From: Burkholderiaceae bacterium
Lineage (GTDB): Bacteria; Pseudomonadota; Gammaproteobacteria; Burkholderiales; Burkholderiaceae_C
Length of the DNA: 64,000 bases
Assembly: GCA_913776825.1 (NCBI GenBank)
Contig: CAJYPV010000027.1
Location: 366,790-430,789 of the forward strand
Reading direction: 5' to 3'
Under the pieces are notes generated by a model, which saw nothing but the letters and a program-made list of their open reading frames with translations, made no database searches and had not been told where the DNA came from. Shown piece by piece: positions 34,406-47,300 of this stretch (within the stretch, counting starts at the first letter, position 1; each line of letters opens with the position of its first letter). The position numbers and the translations under genes were made by a program.

Positions 34406-34910
34406 GGCACGCGGTGAAGGGGTGTGGGATGCGCGACCCGGGCGGTGCAACGGTCGGAGCCCGCGCGGGCGCAAAGGGCAGTCTACCGAGGTCGCCATGG
34501 CGGTGGCGTCAGGTCGGGCCGAGCGGCGGCGAAGGAAATCAGGGTGGGTGAGCGCGGGGAGCGGAGGATAGGGTGTGGCGACGGACCCACGCGGTCCGGG
34601 GCCGACCGGCGCCGCCCGGCAAGAAGTCGCGGAAGACGGCCGGTTGCGTCGCGGTGACGGACGCCTGAGACCCGTCGTCGGGCGACCTTCAGCCGCCCAT
34701 CGTGCGTCGGGCAAGCCCTGACCCTGCCAGATCGTGACCTCGCACTGCGAACCTGCGGGCGCAGCGTCTCGACCTAACCGCTTCCGTGTGACTTCTTTCT
34801 CGAATTCCCTTGGCGCTACCCAGGACGGCGCCCGAAGTCAATCGCCCCGCAGCGGCGCCTGTCCTTCTTTGTGACGTTTGGATACGATCCGCCGCATCAC
34901 GCGAGACCGG
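34406..34910. other. Upstream region of the giant adhesin
   Basis: About 500 bp with no convincing gene. The GC-rich left part belongs to the upstream region of the TerB-like gene. Just before the riboswitch the sequence becomes less GC-rich and contains a TACGAT (34883-34888), a possible -10 box, but without a good -35. Short frames here have no coding support. Confidence 0.35.
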
Positions 34911-35032
34911 TCTGAAAGACGGGTGTTGCGGCCCAGGGCAAAACCGGTGCGAGCCGGCGACGCAAAGCCTCCGGTCTTTCAGAGACGTCGGTTCACGACG
35001 CAGGCAAAGATAGCGGGGTTGCTGGTTCGACG
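34911..35032 (+). promoter_or_regulatory. Cyclic-di-GMP class I (GEMM-I) riboswitch
   Basis: A closing stem TCTGAAAGAC (34911-34920) pairs with GTCTTTCAGA (34974-34983). Inside it is the conserved CAGGGCAAAACC, then a hairpin CCGGT-GCGA-GCCGG capped by a GNRA tetraloop, then GACGCAAAGCC, the tetraloop-receptor side. The second arm is closed by CGTCG (34986-34990) with CGACG (35028-35032) and holds TAGCGGGGTT with flanking GCAA/TTGC pairs. Order and wording match the Vibrio Vc2 aptamer. It lies in the 5' leader of the CdiA-like gene starting at 35400, so adhesin/toxin expression should respond to c-di-GMP. Whether binding turns it on or off cannot be read from sequence. Confidence 0.9.
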
Positions 35033-35399
35033 CGGGTCGGACGGTGTCTGCACGTCGCGCATGAGCCGAGGTCTTGGGTTCGGGAGAGTCCAAGAAGAAA
35101 GTGTCCATGTCGAAGCCCGCTTCACGCGCGTGCGCCGGTCGCGCCGTCGCGTCGTGCCTCCGTCCTGTTCCGGAGGCCGTTCCCGCCACGCTCGTCATCG
35201 AGCGCCGCCGAGGCCGCCTTGGCCTCCTCAGCCGCTTTGGCCGTCTGCCGCCACGGCATGCCGACCTCTGCACGTCTCATCGCACGTTTCATCGCACGCG
35301 CCTCCTCCCGACGCTGCCTTTTCTGCGCGTGCACTCCGCCGCCCATCGCGTCGCTGCCCGTCCCGTCGCCTGCCTTCCCCTGAGCCTGAGCCTGCCCCA
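35033..35399 (+). promoter_or_regulatory. Leader/expression platform of the giant adhesin
   Basis: About 367 bases of untranslated leader follow the aptamer. One hairpin, GCCTCCG (35156-35162) with CGGAGGC (35171-35177), could be part of the switching structure but has no T-run. The open frame crosses this stretch and the riboswitch, yet has no coding-like features until ATG 35400. Confidence 0.5.
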
Positions 35400-38300
35400 A
35401 TGAACCGCCTCCAATATCGAATCGTCTTCAACCGGCAACGGGGCCAACTGATGGCCGTGGCGGAAACCGTGCGCAGCCAGGGCAAGGGCGCCACGGGAGA
35501 AAGCAGCGGGCCGTCGCGTCGTGCGTTGAGCTCGGAGCTGCCGAGGCCCTCCGCCGCGCGGGGGCCGCCGGACCAGCCGAGCGGGATGTCCACGCTCATG
35601 GCGATCGGCACGCTGATCGCGACGCTGGCGGGCTCGCCGCTGGCGCTGGCGCAGATCAAAGCCGATCCGACCGCGCCCAAGAACCAGCAGCCGACCGTGT
35701 TGAACGCGCCCAACGGCACGCCGCTGGTCAATATCCAGACGCCCAGCGCGGCCGGGGTCTCGCGCAACACCTATCAACAGTTCGACGTCCAGCGTCAGGG
35801 CGCGATCCTCAACAACTCCCGCGGGGACACCAGCACCCAGCTCGGCGGTTGGGTGCAGGGCAATCCGTGGCTGGGCAAGGGCGAAGCGCGGGTGATCCTC
35901 AACGAGGTCAACAGCAGCCAGCCGAGCCAGCTCAAGGGCTACGTGGAAGTGGCGGGACGCCGCGCCGAAGTGGTCATCGCCAACCCGGCCGGCATCGTGG
36001 TCGACGGCGCCGGCTTCATCAACGCCAGCAGCGCCACGCTCACCACCGGCACCGCGCGCTGGGGCGCGGACGGCAGCCTCAGCGGCTTCGGCGTGCAGGG
36101 CGGCTTGATCCGCATCGACGGCCAGGGCCTGGACGCGAGCCAGACCGACTACACCGCGCTGCTGGCCCGGGCCGTGGAGATCAATGCCGGCCTGTGGGCG
36201 AAGGACCTTCGAATCGGCACCGGCACGCAGGTGATGGACGCGACGCTCGGCGGCAGCGGCGAGGGTCTGGCGCCCACGGGCGAGCGGCCGCGCTTCGCGC
36301 TGGACAGCACCGCCCTCGGCGGCATCTATGCGCAGCGGATCACGCTGGTCGGGACCGAGGATGGCCTGGGTGTGCGCCAAGCCGGTCAGATGATCGCCGG
36401 TCAGCTCACGCTCAATGCGCAGGGCTGGCTGGACAACACCGGCACCCTCTATGCGCAGGACGCCGCGCCCGCCAACGGCGAGGCGGCGCTCGCGGTGCGG
36501 ATGTCGCAGGGCGTGCGCAACGCCGGCTGGCTGGCGGCCAAGGGATCGGCCACGCTCAGCGGCGCGCAACTGCAGGGCGACGCCGGCAGCGTCACGGCGG
36601 CAGGCCTGGAGAGCGACGGCACGCTCACCGCCGGCGTCGGTCAGCTCACCCTGACGGCCGAGGGCGCGTCGCGGCAGGCCGGTCAGGTGCTGGCCGGGTC
36701 GGCGCTGCAAGCGTCCGGAGGCTCACTGGATGTCTCGGGCGCGCAGCTTCAGGCCGCACGCCTGCAACTGTCCGCCGCCGCGCTGCGGGCCGACAACGCG
36801 CAGCTCCTGTCGACCGGCACGCTGGCGCTTCGGTCCGACGGTCTGTTGAGCACGCGAGGCGCCTCTCTCGTGGGGCAACAACTGCAGGTCGCGGCGACCG
36901 AGGTGGACAACACCCGCGGCGAATGGCTGCAGTTGAGCAGCGAGGCGCTGTCGGTGTCGGTGAGCGGCCGCCTGGTGACGGATGGCGGCCGCATCGCCGG
37001 CAATGGGCGCGACTTCCTGCTCTCGGCCGGCCAACTGAGCGGCGTGCAGGCCACCTTGGAGCACCGCGGCAGCGGCACGATGCGCGTGAGCGCGGGAGAA
37101 GCCGAACTGCGCGGCGCGGCGGTCAGCGCCAACGGCGCGCTGGAGGTGTCTGCCGGCGTGTTGCAGCTGGACGGCGCCGATGTGCTGGGTCGCAGCGTGC
37201 AGCTGCAGTCGGCGGGTGCGCTGTCGCTGCGTCAGGCGGCGGTGCGCAGCAGCGGCGTGACTTCGCTGAGCGCGGACGTGATCGACAACCGGGGCGGCCA
37301 GGTGCTGGCGGATGCGGGGCTGTCGGTGCAGGCGCGCACGTCCGTGCTGAACGATGGCGGCCAGCTCCAGGCGGCGCAGGGCGGGGTGAGCCTGACCGGG
37401 GCGGGCGCGCTGAGCAACCGGGCGGGGATCATCGCGGCGCGGGATGCGCTGTCGATTCAAGCGGCCTCGCTGAGCCAGGAACAGGGCGGCCTGATCAGCG
37501 GACAGGATGTGCAGCTCAAGCTGCAGGGCGGACTGGTTCAAGACGCTGAGGGGAAGGCCGCGGCTGGCGCCTCGAGCATCGTGGCGGCGCGTGATCTCAC
37601 CCTCGACGCGCACACCATCCTCAGCCAGGGTGTGGTGAGGGCGGCCGGTTCGGCGAACCTGACCGCCGTGACGTCGGCGATGTGGGGCGGCTCGGTGTAT
37701 GGCGGCAGCTCGCTTCGCGGGACGGCGGGAACGGATCTGGCCATCACCGGTCTGTTCGGATCGCAAGGCGATGCGTCTGCGCAGGCGGGTGGCGCGCTGA
37801 CGGCCTCCACCACGTCCACCATGGCGGCCGGCCTGATGGCCGACGGTCGTCTCCTGGACCGCGGCTTGCTGACGGTCTCTGCGTCGCAGATCGTGCTGCA
37901 AGGCCAGGTCCTGGCCGCTGACGCGGGACTCAGCGCCCAGCAGCTGGATCTCAGCCGCAGCCAGGTGTCAGTCGGCCATGGGATGAGCCTGGCATCGACG
38001 CAAGCCCTCGTCACCGAGGGCGCGACGCTGCGCAGCGGGTCCTTGTCACTGCAGGCGACGGACTGGCGCCATGCGGGCGGCACGCTGTCGGTGAGTGGCG
38101 ATGGTGCGTGGACAGTGGCGCTGTCGGGCCAACTGGACAACCGCAACGGTGTGATCCAGACCAACAGCCGGGACGCGGCCATCCGCGCGCAGTCGGTGGA
38201 CAACACCGGCGGCGTGCTCTCCACCAGCGGCGCTGCGATGCGGCTGCAGACCGGCCAGTTGCAGAATCAGGACGGTCTGCTCAGCGCAGGCGGGCAGCTC

Positions 38301-41300
38301 GATCTGATCGCGCAGTCGCTGTCCAACCGGGATGGCCAGGTGACCGCCCGGTCGATGCAGATCCAGACGACGACGCTGGACAACGCGGGCGCTGGCGTCA
38401 TCGCCGCGACCGCCGGCACGCTGCGCGTGGACGGCGTGCAGCTCACCAACGCCGGCAGCCTCCAGGCCAACGGTGATCTGCTGGTGCGGGCCACCGAGGT
38501 GTTGGACAACCGCGGTCTGATGCGGGCGCAAGGTCTGTCACAGCCGCAGGACCCCGCCACATCGGCGGCGCCGGCAAGTCTGCAGGTCGAGGCCGCGACG
38601 CTGCGCCACAGCGGCACCATGGCCGCGCAAGGCGCGCTGTCGGTGGACGCCACCCGCATCGACAGCAGCGGCCGTTTCGCCGCCGGCCTGCTGGCGGACA
38701 ACAGCCTCGCCTCGTCCGGCGACCTGACGCTGCGGGCCGCCCACACGCTGGAGCACAGCGGCGCGGCTCTGGCCGGCGGCCGAATCACCGTGGAGGGCGA
38801 GACGGTCAATGGTCGCGGCAGCCAATGGCAGGCGGGTCAGCTGACGATCGGCGCGCGCACCGGCGAACTTCAATTGAGTCGCACCACCCTGGCCACCGCG
38901 GGCGCGCTGGTGCTGTCCAGCCAAGGCACGCTCCACACGGAAGACGCCAGGCTCAGCGGCAGCGACCTCAGCGTCACGGCCCTCGACTGGCGCAACGCGG
39001 GCGGCGAGATCGCCCAGATCGCCGCCACCGGGCGGCTGGACATCCAGGTGGCGGGTCTTCTGGAAAACGCCTCCGGGCGGATTCAAGCCAATGCCGCGAA
39101 CGCCGTCGTGCGTGCGCAGACGCTCGACAACGCGCTGGGCACAATGGAACACGCGGGCACGGGGCAGTTGGCCGTGGAGGCGACCACGCTCCATGGCGCC
39201 GGCGGCTCGATGCTCACGAATGGCGCGCTGACGCTGGCGGTGACCGGCGCAGCGGACCTGTCGCAAGCGAAGACGCAGGGTCAGCGCGTGTCGGTGAGCG
39301 CCGGCAGCCTCCAGCACGAGAACGGCGAGATGATCGGTCGCTCCGGGTTGGATGTCTCGGTGACGCAAGCCCTCCGCAACGCCGGTGGGCTGCTGCAGAG
39401 CGGCGGCGATGTGCAGCTGCAGGCCGGGGCGCTGGACAACGGCAACGGCCAGATCGACGGCGCCAGCGTGCGCCTCTCGGCTGGCAGCGTGACCAACGAC
39501 GCCCAGGGCCTCATCGCCGCGCGGCAGGGCCTGACCGTGGCGGTCGCCCAACTCACCAACGCGGGTGCGCTGCAGGCCGGGGCCGCGTTGATGCTCAACG
39601 CCACGGACGCCGTCACCAACAGTGGCCGTGTGGTGGCGCAGGGGCCGTTGTCGGCGCAGGTCGGCCACACCTTCACGCACACCGGCACGCTCGCGGCGCT
39701 GGGCGCGGTGGAGGTGCAGGCAGAGCGAATCATCAGCAGCGGCCTCATCGCCGCGGGGCTGAAGTCCGACAACACCTGGGCCAGCACCGGCGACCTGACA
39801 CTGCGCGCCACCGAATCGCTGCAACACAGCGGCCAATGGGCGGCGGCCGGTCAACTCAGCGCCACGGCGGGCTCGCTGCAATTGCAGGACAGCCGGTTGC
39901 AGGCGCAGCAGATCGATCTGATCGCCCGAAACGCGTCGGGTGTGCAGAGCCCCCAGAGCGTTCCGTCCAACGAGCTGCGCCTGGACCGTGCGCAGGTGGC
40001 GACCCGCGGCAGCCTGACGCTCGACAGCGCGGGCGGCCTCTCCACCAACGGTGCGACGCTCAGCGGCGCTTCCGTCCAGCTTCGTGCGACCGACTGGACC
40101 CACCTCGGCGGCCAGCTGTCTCAGACCTCCGACACGGGCCGCCTGACCGCGACGGTGCAGGGTCGCATCGACAACACCGACGGCGTCATCGCTGCCAACG
40201 CGCAAGACCTGACACTGCGCGCCACCGAGTGGATCAACACCCGGGGCCAGCTGACCCACGCCGGCAGCGGCGCGTTGCAGGTGGCGGTGAACGAGCTCAG
40301 CGGCGCACAGGGCCAGATGCTGAGCGCGGGTTCGCTCACACTCGATGTCGTCGGCAACGCGCTGCTCAATGGCGCGAAGACGCAGGCGGCGGCGGTGACG
40401 CTGAATGCCGGCAGCCTGGCGCATCAGGCGGGCCAACTGCTCAGCATCGGCGATGCCCGCCTGCAGATCACCGGCAGCGCGGACAACACGGGTGGTGTGA
40501 TGCAGAGCCGTGCGGATCTGCATCTGGACGCTGGCGCGCTGGATAACCGGGACGGACAGATCGGTGCACAGGGCATCGCGCTCACCACGACGAGCTTCAG
40601 CAACGGCGGGCAAGGATGGGTGTCAGCACAGCAGGCGTTGACGGTGGTCAGCAGTCAGTGGGCCAACGCCGGCACGCTGCAAGCCGTCGGTGCGCTGAGA
40701 TTGACGGTCGATGGCGATGCGCAGAACAGCGGTGTGATCTATACGCAGGGCATCGGCTCGGTGCAGATCGGCGGCACGCTGCAGCACACCGGCACCCTGG
40801 CGGCGCAGGGCGCGCTGACCGTGGACATCGGCGCGATGTCGGGCCGCGGCGCCCTGGTGGCAGGCTTGAAGGCCGACAACACGCTGGCGGCCAGCGGCGA
40901 TCTGACGGTGCGTGCGCAGCAAGCGCTGCAGAACAGCGGCTCGCTGCTCGCGGCGGGTGCGATGACGCTGTCGGGCGCCTCGCTGCAGTTGCAGGACAGC
41001 CGTCTCCAGAGCGCGCAAGCGGCCTTGACGGCGTCGGCCGGTGCGCTGCAACTGGACCGCGCAGTGCTCGCCAGCGCGGGCGCCTTGTCGATCAACAGCG
41101 CGCAGGGCGAGCTGGTCACCGAGGCCGCTGAAGTCAGCGGATCGACCGTCGACCTCCGTGCGCAGGCCTGGCGCAACATCGGCGGATCGGTCGCCCAGAC
41201 TGGATCGACCGGGACGTTCACCGCCGTGGTCGACGGCGTGCTCAACAACCGATCGGGCCAGATCCAGGCCAGCGGCGGCACGCTGGGCCTGGACGCGCAG

Positions 41301-44300
41301 ACCCTGGACAACACGCAGGGCCGGATCGCCCAAGCGGCGGTGGGCACCACCACGCTGCGCGTCGGCACGCTCCAGGGCCAGGCCGGCCAGGTGCTGACCA
41401 ACGGACAGTTGACGCTCCGGGCCACCGGTGCGGTCGACCTGAGCCAGGCCCGGACGCAAGCCAGCGGGGTGACGCTGACCGCGTCGTCGCTCAACCATCA
41501 GGGCGCTCAGTGGCTGAGCACCGGCACCACGACGATCGACGTCGCCGGGCAGATCAACAACAGCGCCGGCACGGTGTCCAGCGCGGGCACGCTGGACCTG
41601 CACGGCGGCAGCCTGGTCAATGGCGCCAGCGGACTGCTGCAGAGCGATGGCGCGGCCACGCTGCGCGTGGACGGCACCCTGGACAACCAGGGCGGCAAGT
41701 TGCGCGCGGGCGGTGATCTGGCGCTGAGCGCGGCCCAGATCGACAACCGCAGCGGCTGGGCCGGTGCGGATGGGACGCTCACGGTGCAAAGCACGGCGGA
41801 GCTGCTCAACGGCAGCGGCAGCCTGGTGTCGCAGCGCGCGCTGACGCTGGACGCCAGCACCATCGGCAACCAGCTCGGACGGATCGCCAGCCTGCAAGGG
41901 GCGGTGACCTTGCGCAGTGGCGGCGTCGTCGACAACACCCAAGGTCGGTTGCAGTCGGCGCAGGCGCTGTCGGTGACGGGGTCGGGCGTCATCAATCAGC
42001 AAGGCGAGCTATCGGGCGCGGTGCTGACGGTGGACACCCGAGGACTTGCACTCAACAACCGGGATGGCCAGATCCTGGCCAGCCAGTCGCTGAGCCTGGT
42101 GAGCGGGGCGCTGGACAACGCCGGCGGGCTGGTGCAGTCGCTGGGCGATCTGACGCTGCGCACGCAGGGCGGGCTGCTGAGCAATGCACGCTCCGGCACC
42201 GGGGCCGCCGCAGGCTCGCCCGTGGGGATCCATGCGCAAGGCCAGCTGACGCTGGACACCGGCGCACTGGTGAATGAAACAGGCATCAGTGCGGCGGGAC
42301 GGGTCCAGCTCGATGCGAGCCAACTGACCAACCGGGCGGAGCTGTCCGCCGGGACGGGGCTCACTGCCGCCGTGATGGGCACGCTGGACAACCAGGGCGG
42401 TCGGCTCATCGGCGCGCAGACCCTGGACGCCAGCGCTCAGCAGGTGCTCAACCAGGGCGGTCTGATCTATGGCGGCCAGACGCTGACGCTGCGAGGCGGC
42501 AGCCGCATCGACAACAGCCACACCGCAGGCCAGGGACAAGGGCTGCAAGGCGGTCAGGTGAGCCTCACCGCGACGCAGTTGGACAACCGCAGCGGTCAGG
42601 TGCTGGCCAGCGGTGATCTCGCATTGACCGTGGGTCAGTCGCTGGACAACGCCTCCGGGCAACTGGGGGCGGCGGGTCGGCAAACCATTGGCGATGGTGG
42701 CGCTGCGACCGCGTCGGCGCTGTCGCTGAACAACGCATCGGGCCGCATTTGGTCGGGTGCGGCGATGGGCGTCGGCGCGCGGGAACTCATCGGCGGCGTG
42801 GCGGGCCAGATCAGCAGCGGCGGCAGCCTGAGCCTGGCGCTGTCGGGCGACTTCACCTATGGCGCCGGCAGCCAGTTGCAGTCCTCGGGCAACACGGTGC
42901 TGACCGTCTCCGGCGTCTTCACCAACCAGGGCACCTTGCGCAGCGGCGGCACGCTGTCCATCGGCGCGTCGAGCATCGACAACCAGGCCAGCGGTGAGCT
43001 CAGTGGCAGCGTCACGCTGCTCAATGCCAGCGGCACGCTCACCAACCGTGGGCTGATCGACGGCGACGGCGTGAGCCTGACGGCGGATCGTCTGCTCAAC
43101 CTGGGCAGCGGCCGGATCTACGGTGGGGACATCGTGCTGACGGCGGGCCAACTGGTGAACGACCAGGAAGGCGCCGCCGCCGCGGTGATCGCGGCGCGCA
43201 ACACCCTGGACGTGCAACTGAGCCGGGACCTCATCAACCGCAACGGCGCGCTGATGTTTGCGGACGGCGGCATGCAGCTGGTGGCCGACAGCCTGCTCAA
43301 TGAGAACGCGTCGATCGAGTCCAGCCAATGGCTGAAGATCAACACCCGCAATGGCCTGACCAACCGCACCTGGTATGACGGGCTGAGCTCCGGCGAGGGC
43401 ACCGGCCTGGGAAACCTGTCCAGCAAGTCCTTCATCAGCAGCGGCGGCGACATGCTGATCACCGCGGGCAGCCTGCTGAACAGCGGCGCCACGATCGAAG
43501 CGCGGGGCGACCTGACGCTGACGTCGGGGTCGATCCGGAATCTGAATCCGTACCTGATGTGGACGGCCTCCACCGGTGACGGCCAATTGCGCTTCAGTTA
43601 TTCGATCCAGAACCAGGACTTCGAGGATCACCTCGCGGTGATCGATCTGAAGGGACGTTCGCCGGATCAGGCGCTGGCCGACTACTTCGACTCGCATCCG
43701 ACGCATCAACTGATCGAGAACTTCGGCCCCACCGGCGATCGCACCGAAGTGACCCAAAGCGCGGCAGGTCGCATCATGGTCGGCGGCCGATTGAGCGTCA
43801 GCGGCACCACCATCACGAACGACATGAGCGTGGTGGTGGGCCGGGATGGCGTGGCGATCACCGGCTCGGCGGTCAACAACGTGACCCACTATGTCAGCGC
43901 CTGGGACTCATCCACCGGCACGCGGCGTGATCTGCCGCTGACCTTGCCGACCACCGCCAGCGCCTACGCGCCGGCCGGCGTCATTCCCACGGTGCGTTCG
44001 GCGGCCGGGACGGTCACGACGGGCGGCGGCGCATCGACGCAGCAGGCGCAGGGCGGCACGTCGGCGCCGGCGAGCGGCGGCAGCGGCCTGGGCGGGCTCG
44101 TCACCCGGATGCTCAGCCAGGTCAATGGCGCGAATGCCGCGTCCGCCCAGACGGCGGTCAACACGGCATGGCGCGCGGGCGGCGACCCGTCAGCGCAGGC
44201 GGTGAATGCGGCGACGGCGGGCGAGGCCGGTGTGACCGCATCGGCCTCGCAGCCATCCGGCCGTGCAGTCCTCATCGCGATGCTGCGGGAGGCGTCGGCG

Positions 44301-47300
44301 GCGGTGGTCGGTGCCGAGGCGGACGGTCGCGCCAAGGCCGCGGCGGTGGCGCAGGCGGTCAGCCACGGCGGTGTGACGACGGCGCAGGACCGGCCGGGCA
44401 CGGGCCGCCTGGTGACGCTCAACGGCGCCCATGCCACCTTCAACGGCAAGCCGTTGGCGCACAGCGTGGGCGCCAACCTCACGCTGCCTGCCAACAGCCT
44501 GTTCAAGCTGCACGCCGAGCCGACGTCGCGCTACCTGATCGAAACCGATCCGCGCTTTGCCAACTACCGCGACTGGCTCTCGAGCGATTACCTGCTGCAG
44601 CAGCTCGCGGTGGACCCGGCCACGACGCAGAAGCGTCTGGGGGACGGCTTCTACGAGCAGCGCCTGGTGCGCGAGCAGATCGGCCAGCTCACCGGCACCA
44701 CCTTCCTGGAAGGCTATGCCGACGACGAGGCGATGTACCGCGCGCTGCTGAGCAACGGCGCCAGTTTTGGGAAGGCGCATGAGCTGCGGCCTGGCATCGC
44801 GCTGACCGCTGAGCAGATGACGCAGCTCACCACCGACCTGGTCTGGCTGGTGGAGCAGGAGGTCACGCTCGCGGATGGCACGACCCAGCGCGTGCTGGTG
44901 CCGCAGGTGTATCTGGTGCCGCGAGACGGAGATCTGCTGCCCAGCGGCGCGCTGATCGCGGGCGATCGCGTCCAGATGGCGCTGAGCGGGGACTTCAACA
45001 ACAGCGGCTCGGTGCGCGGCGGGGACGTGGCCATCACGGCCCAGAACATCGCCAACATCGGCGACGTGCGGGGCACCAGCCTGGCGCTGAGCGCTCGGGA
45101 CGATCTGCGCAACCTGGGCGGCACGCTGGCCGCCACCGGCGACATGAGCCTGACGGCGGGCCGCGACATCGTCATGGACAGCAGCACCGCCAGCGGCAGC
45201 GTGCGGCGCGGCCAGGTGACGACCAGCTCGACCATCCTGGATCAGGTGGCGACGCTCAGCGCTGGTGGCGTGATGGTGGTGCAGGCCGGACGGGATGTGT
45301 CGCTGCAGGCGACGCAGATCACGCAGGGGCAGGACGGCAAGGGGACAGACGGCGGCGTCTACATCCAGGCGGGGCGTGACCTGACGCTCGGCACGGTGGA
45401 GGTGGCCAGCGCGCGCGATGAGGTGCGCAACGCCAACAACTACAAGAAGGAGAGCGTCCGTCAGGATGTCGGCACGACGGTGCTGGCCGAGGGCTCGGTC
45501 GTGCTCAAGGCCGGGCAGGATGTCCTGGGCACGGCGGCTGCGCTCAAGAGCGCGGAGGGCGGCGTCACGGTGGTGGCCGGACGCGATGTGGCGCTGCTCG
45601 AGGGCGAGGCGACGCAGGTCGTCGAGCAGATGAGCCAGAAGAGCAAGAAGAGTGTGGTCAAGAAGAAGACGACCACGACCTACAGCCGGGTGGAGGAGAC
45701 CACGTCGATCGGCACGAGCCTGTCGGGCGAGACGGTCGATGTGGTGGCGGGTCGGGACCTGACGCTGGTGGGGGGCCAGGTGGTCTCTGACCTGCGCACC
45801 TCGATGAAGGCCGGCAACGACCTGACCTTGGACGGGGCGACGAACACGCGGCAGATCGATCAGTTCCAGCAGACGGTGAAATCCGGCGTGATGAGCGGCG
45901 GCGGCATCGGCTTCTCGGTGGGCAAGCAATCGCTGGCGCAGACCACGAGGACCGTCGAGGCCACGAATGCCGGCTCGACGGTGGCCAGCGTGTCGGGTGA
46001 TGTGACCTTGGTGGCGGGCCATGCCTATCGGCAGGTCGGCTCGGAGGTCACGGCGCCGGGCGGTGATGTGGTCATCCGGGGCCAATCGGTGGCGGTGGTC
46101 GAGGCTCGCCATCAGCAGTCGCAGGACACCGAGACCCGCTTCAAGCAAAGCGGGCTGACGGTGTCGCTGAGCGTGCCGGGGCTGTCCACCGCGATGGAGG
46201 CGGTGAAGGCGGGTGAGCACGTCACCCAGACCGACGATGACCGGATGAAGGCGTTGGCGGCGGCGACGGCGCTGTCCAAGGCGATGCAGGCGCAGGAGGA
46301 GATCGCCAAGCTGCAGGACATGGGCAGCGAGGCCCAGAAGCAGAGCATCCGGTTCAATGTGTCGGTGGGCAGCAGCAAGAGCACCACGCAGCAGTCGAGT
46401 CAATCGGATCAGTCGGCGGGCAGCGCCATCCTGGCGGGCGGCTCGCTGAGCGTGGTGGCGAGCGGCGGGGGCGAGGACTCGAACGTGACGGTGCGGGGAA
46501 GCGCGCTGTCCGGCCAGGACGTGTCGATCAAGGCGGACCACGCGATCCGGCTGGAGGCCTCGACCAACACCAGCGAGCAGCACAGCAGCAACAAGAGCAG
46601 CAGTGCGTCGGTGGGCGTGGGCTTCCAGCTGGGCGCCGAGAACAAGGCCGGGTTGACTGCCAGCGGCAGCGTGACCAAGGGCCACTCCGACGGCGCGGAC
46701 ACGAGCTTCACCGCCACCGAGATCAAGGGCGGCAGCCGCGTGACGCTGCAGTCCGGCGGCGACACCGCGCTGCAGGGCGCGGTCATCACGGCGCCGACCG
46801 TCAAGGCGCAGGTGGGCGGCGATCTGCTGATCGAGAGCCTGCAGGACACGGCGAAGTTCGACAGCAAGAGCAGCACCACGGGGGGCAGCGTCACGGCCTT
46901 CTTCGGGGCAGGCGGCAGCGCGAACTACAGCAAGTCCAAGGTGGATGCGGACTATGCGGCGGTTGGCACGCAGGCGGGCATCCGGGCGGGCGACGGTGGT
47001 TTTGAGGTGGAGGTGAAGGGCCACACCGAGCTCAAGGGCGGGGCGATCACCAGCAGCCAGGCGGCGATCGATGCGAGCAAGAACCGCCTGAGCACGGGCA
47101 CCTTGAGCGCGAGCGATCTGGACAACCGCAGCCAGTTCAATGCGAGCGCCGTGACGGTGAGCGCGGGGACCAGTGGCGGCATGGCCGGTGCGTACAAGGA
47201 CAGCGGGGATGAGCGCAGCGCGACGCGGAGCACGATCAGCGCGGCGGTGACGACGATCACCAGCGGGGATGCGCAGAGTCAGGCGGTGCTGGACCAGCTC

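Noticed and set aside
35156..35177. Hairpin in the adhesin leader as a Rho-independent terminator
   Set aside because: Stem is good but no T-run follows; it may still be part of the riboswitch expression platform.
34878..35399. N-terminal extension of the giant adhesin frame upstream of 35400
   Set aside because: It runs through the c-di-GMP riboswitch, shows no signal-peptide or coding pattern, and the extended signal peptide begins exactly at ATG 35400.
44190..47024. 944-residue minus-strand frame inside the giant adhesin
   Set aside because: Shadow of the repeat region; no domain and no ribosome-binding site.
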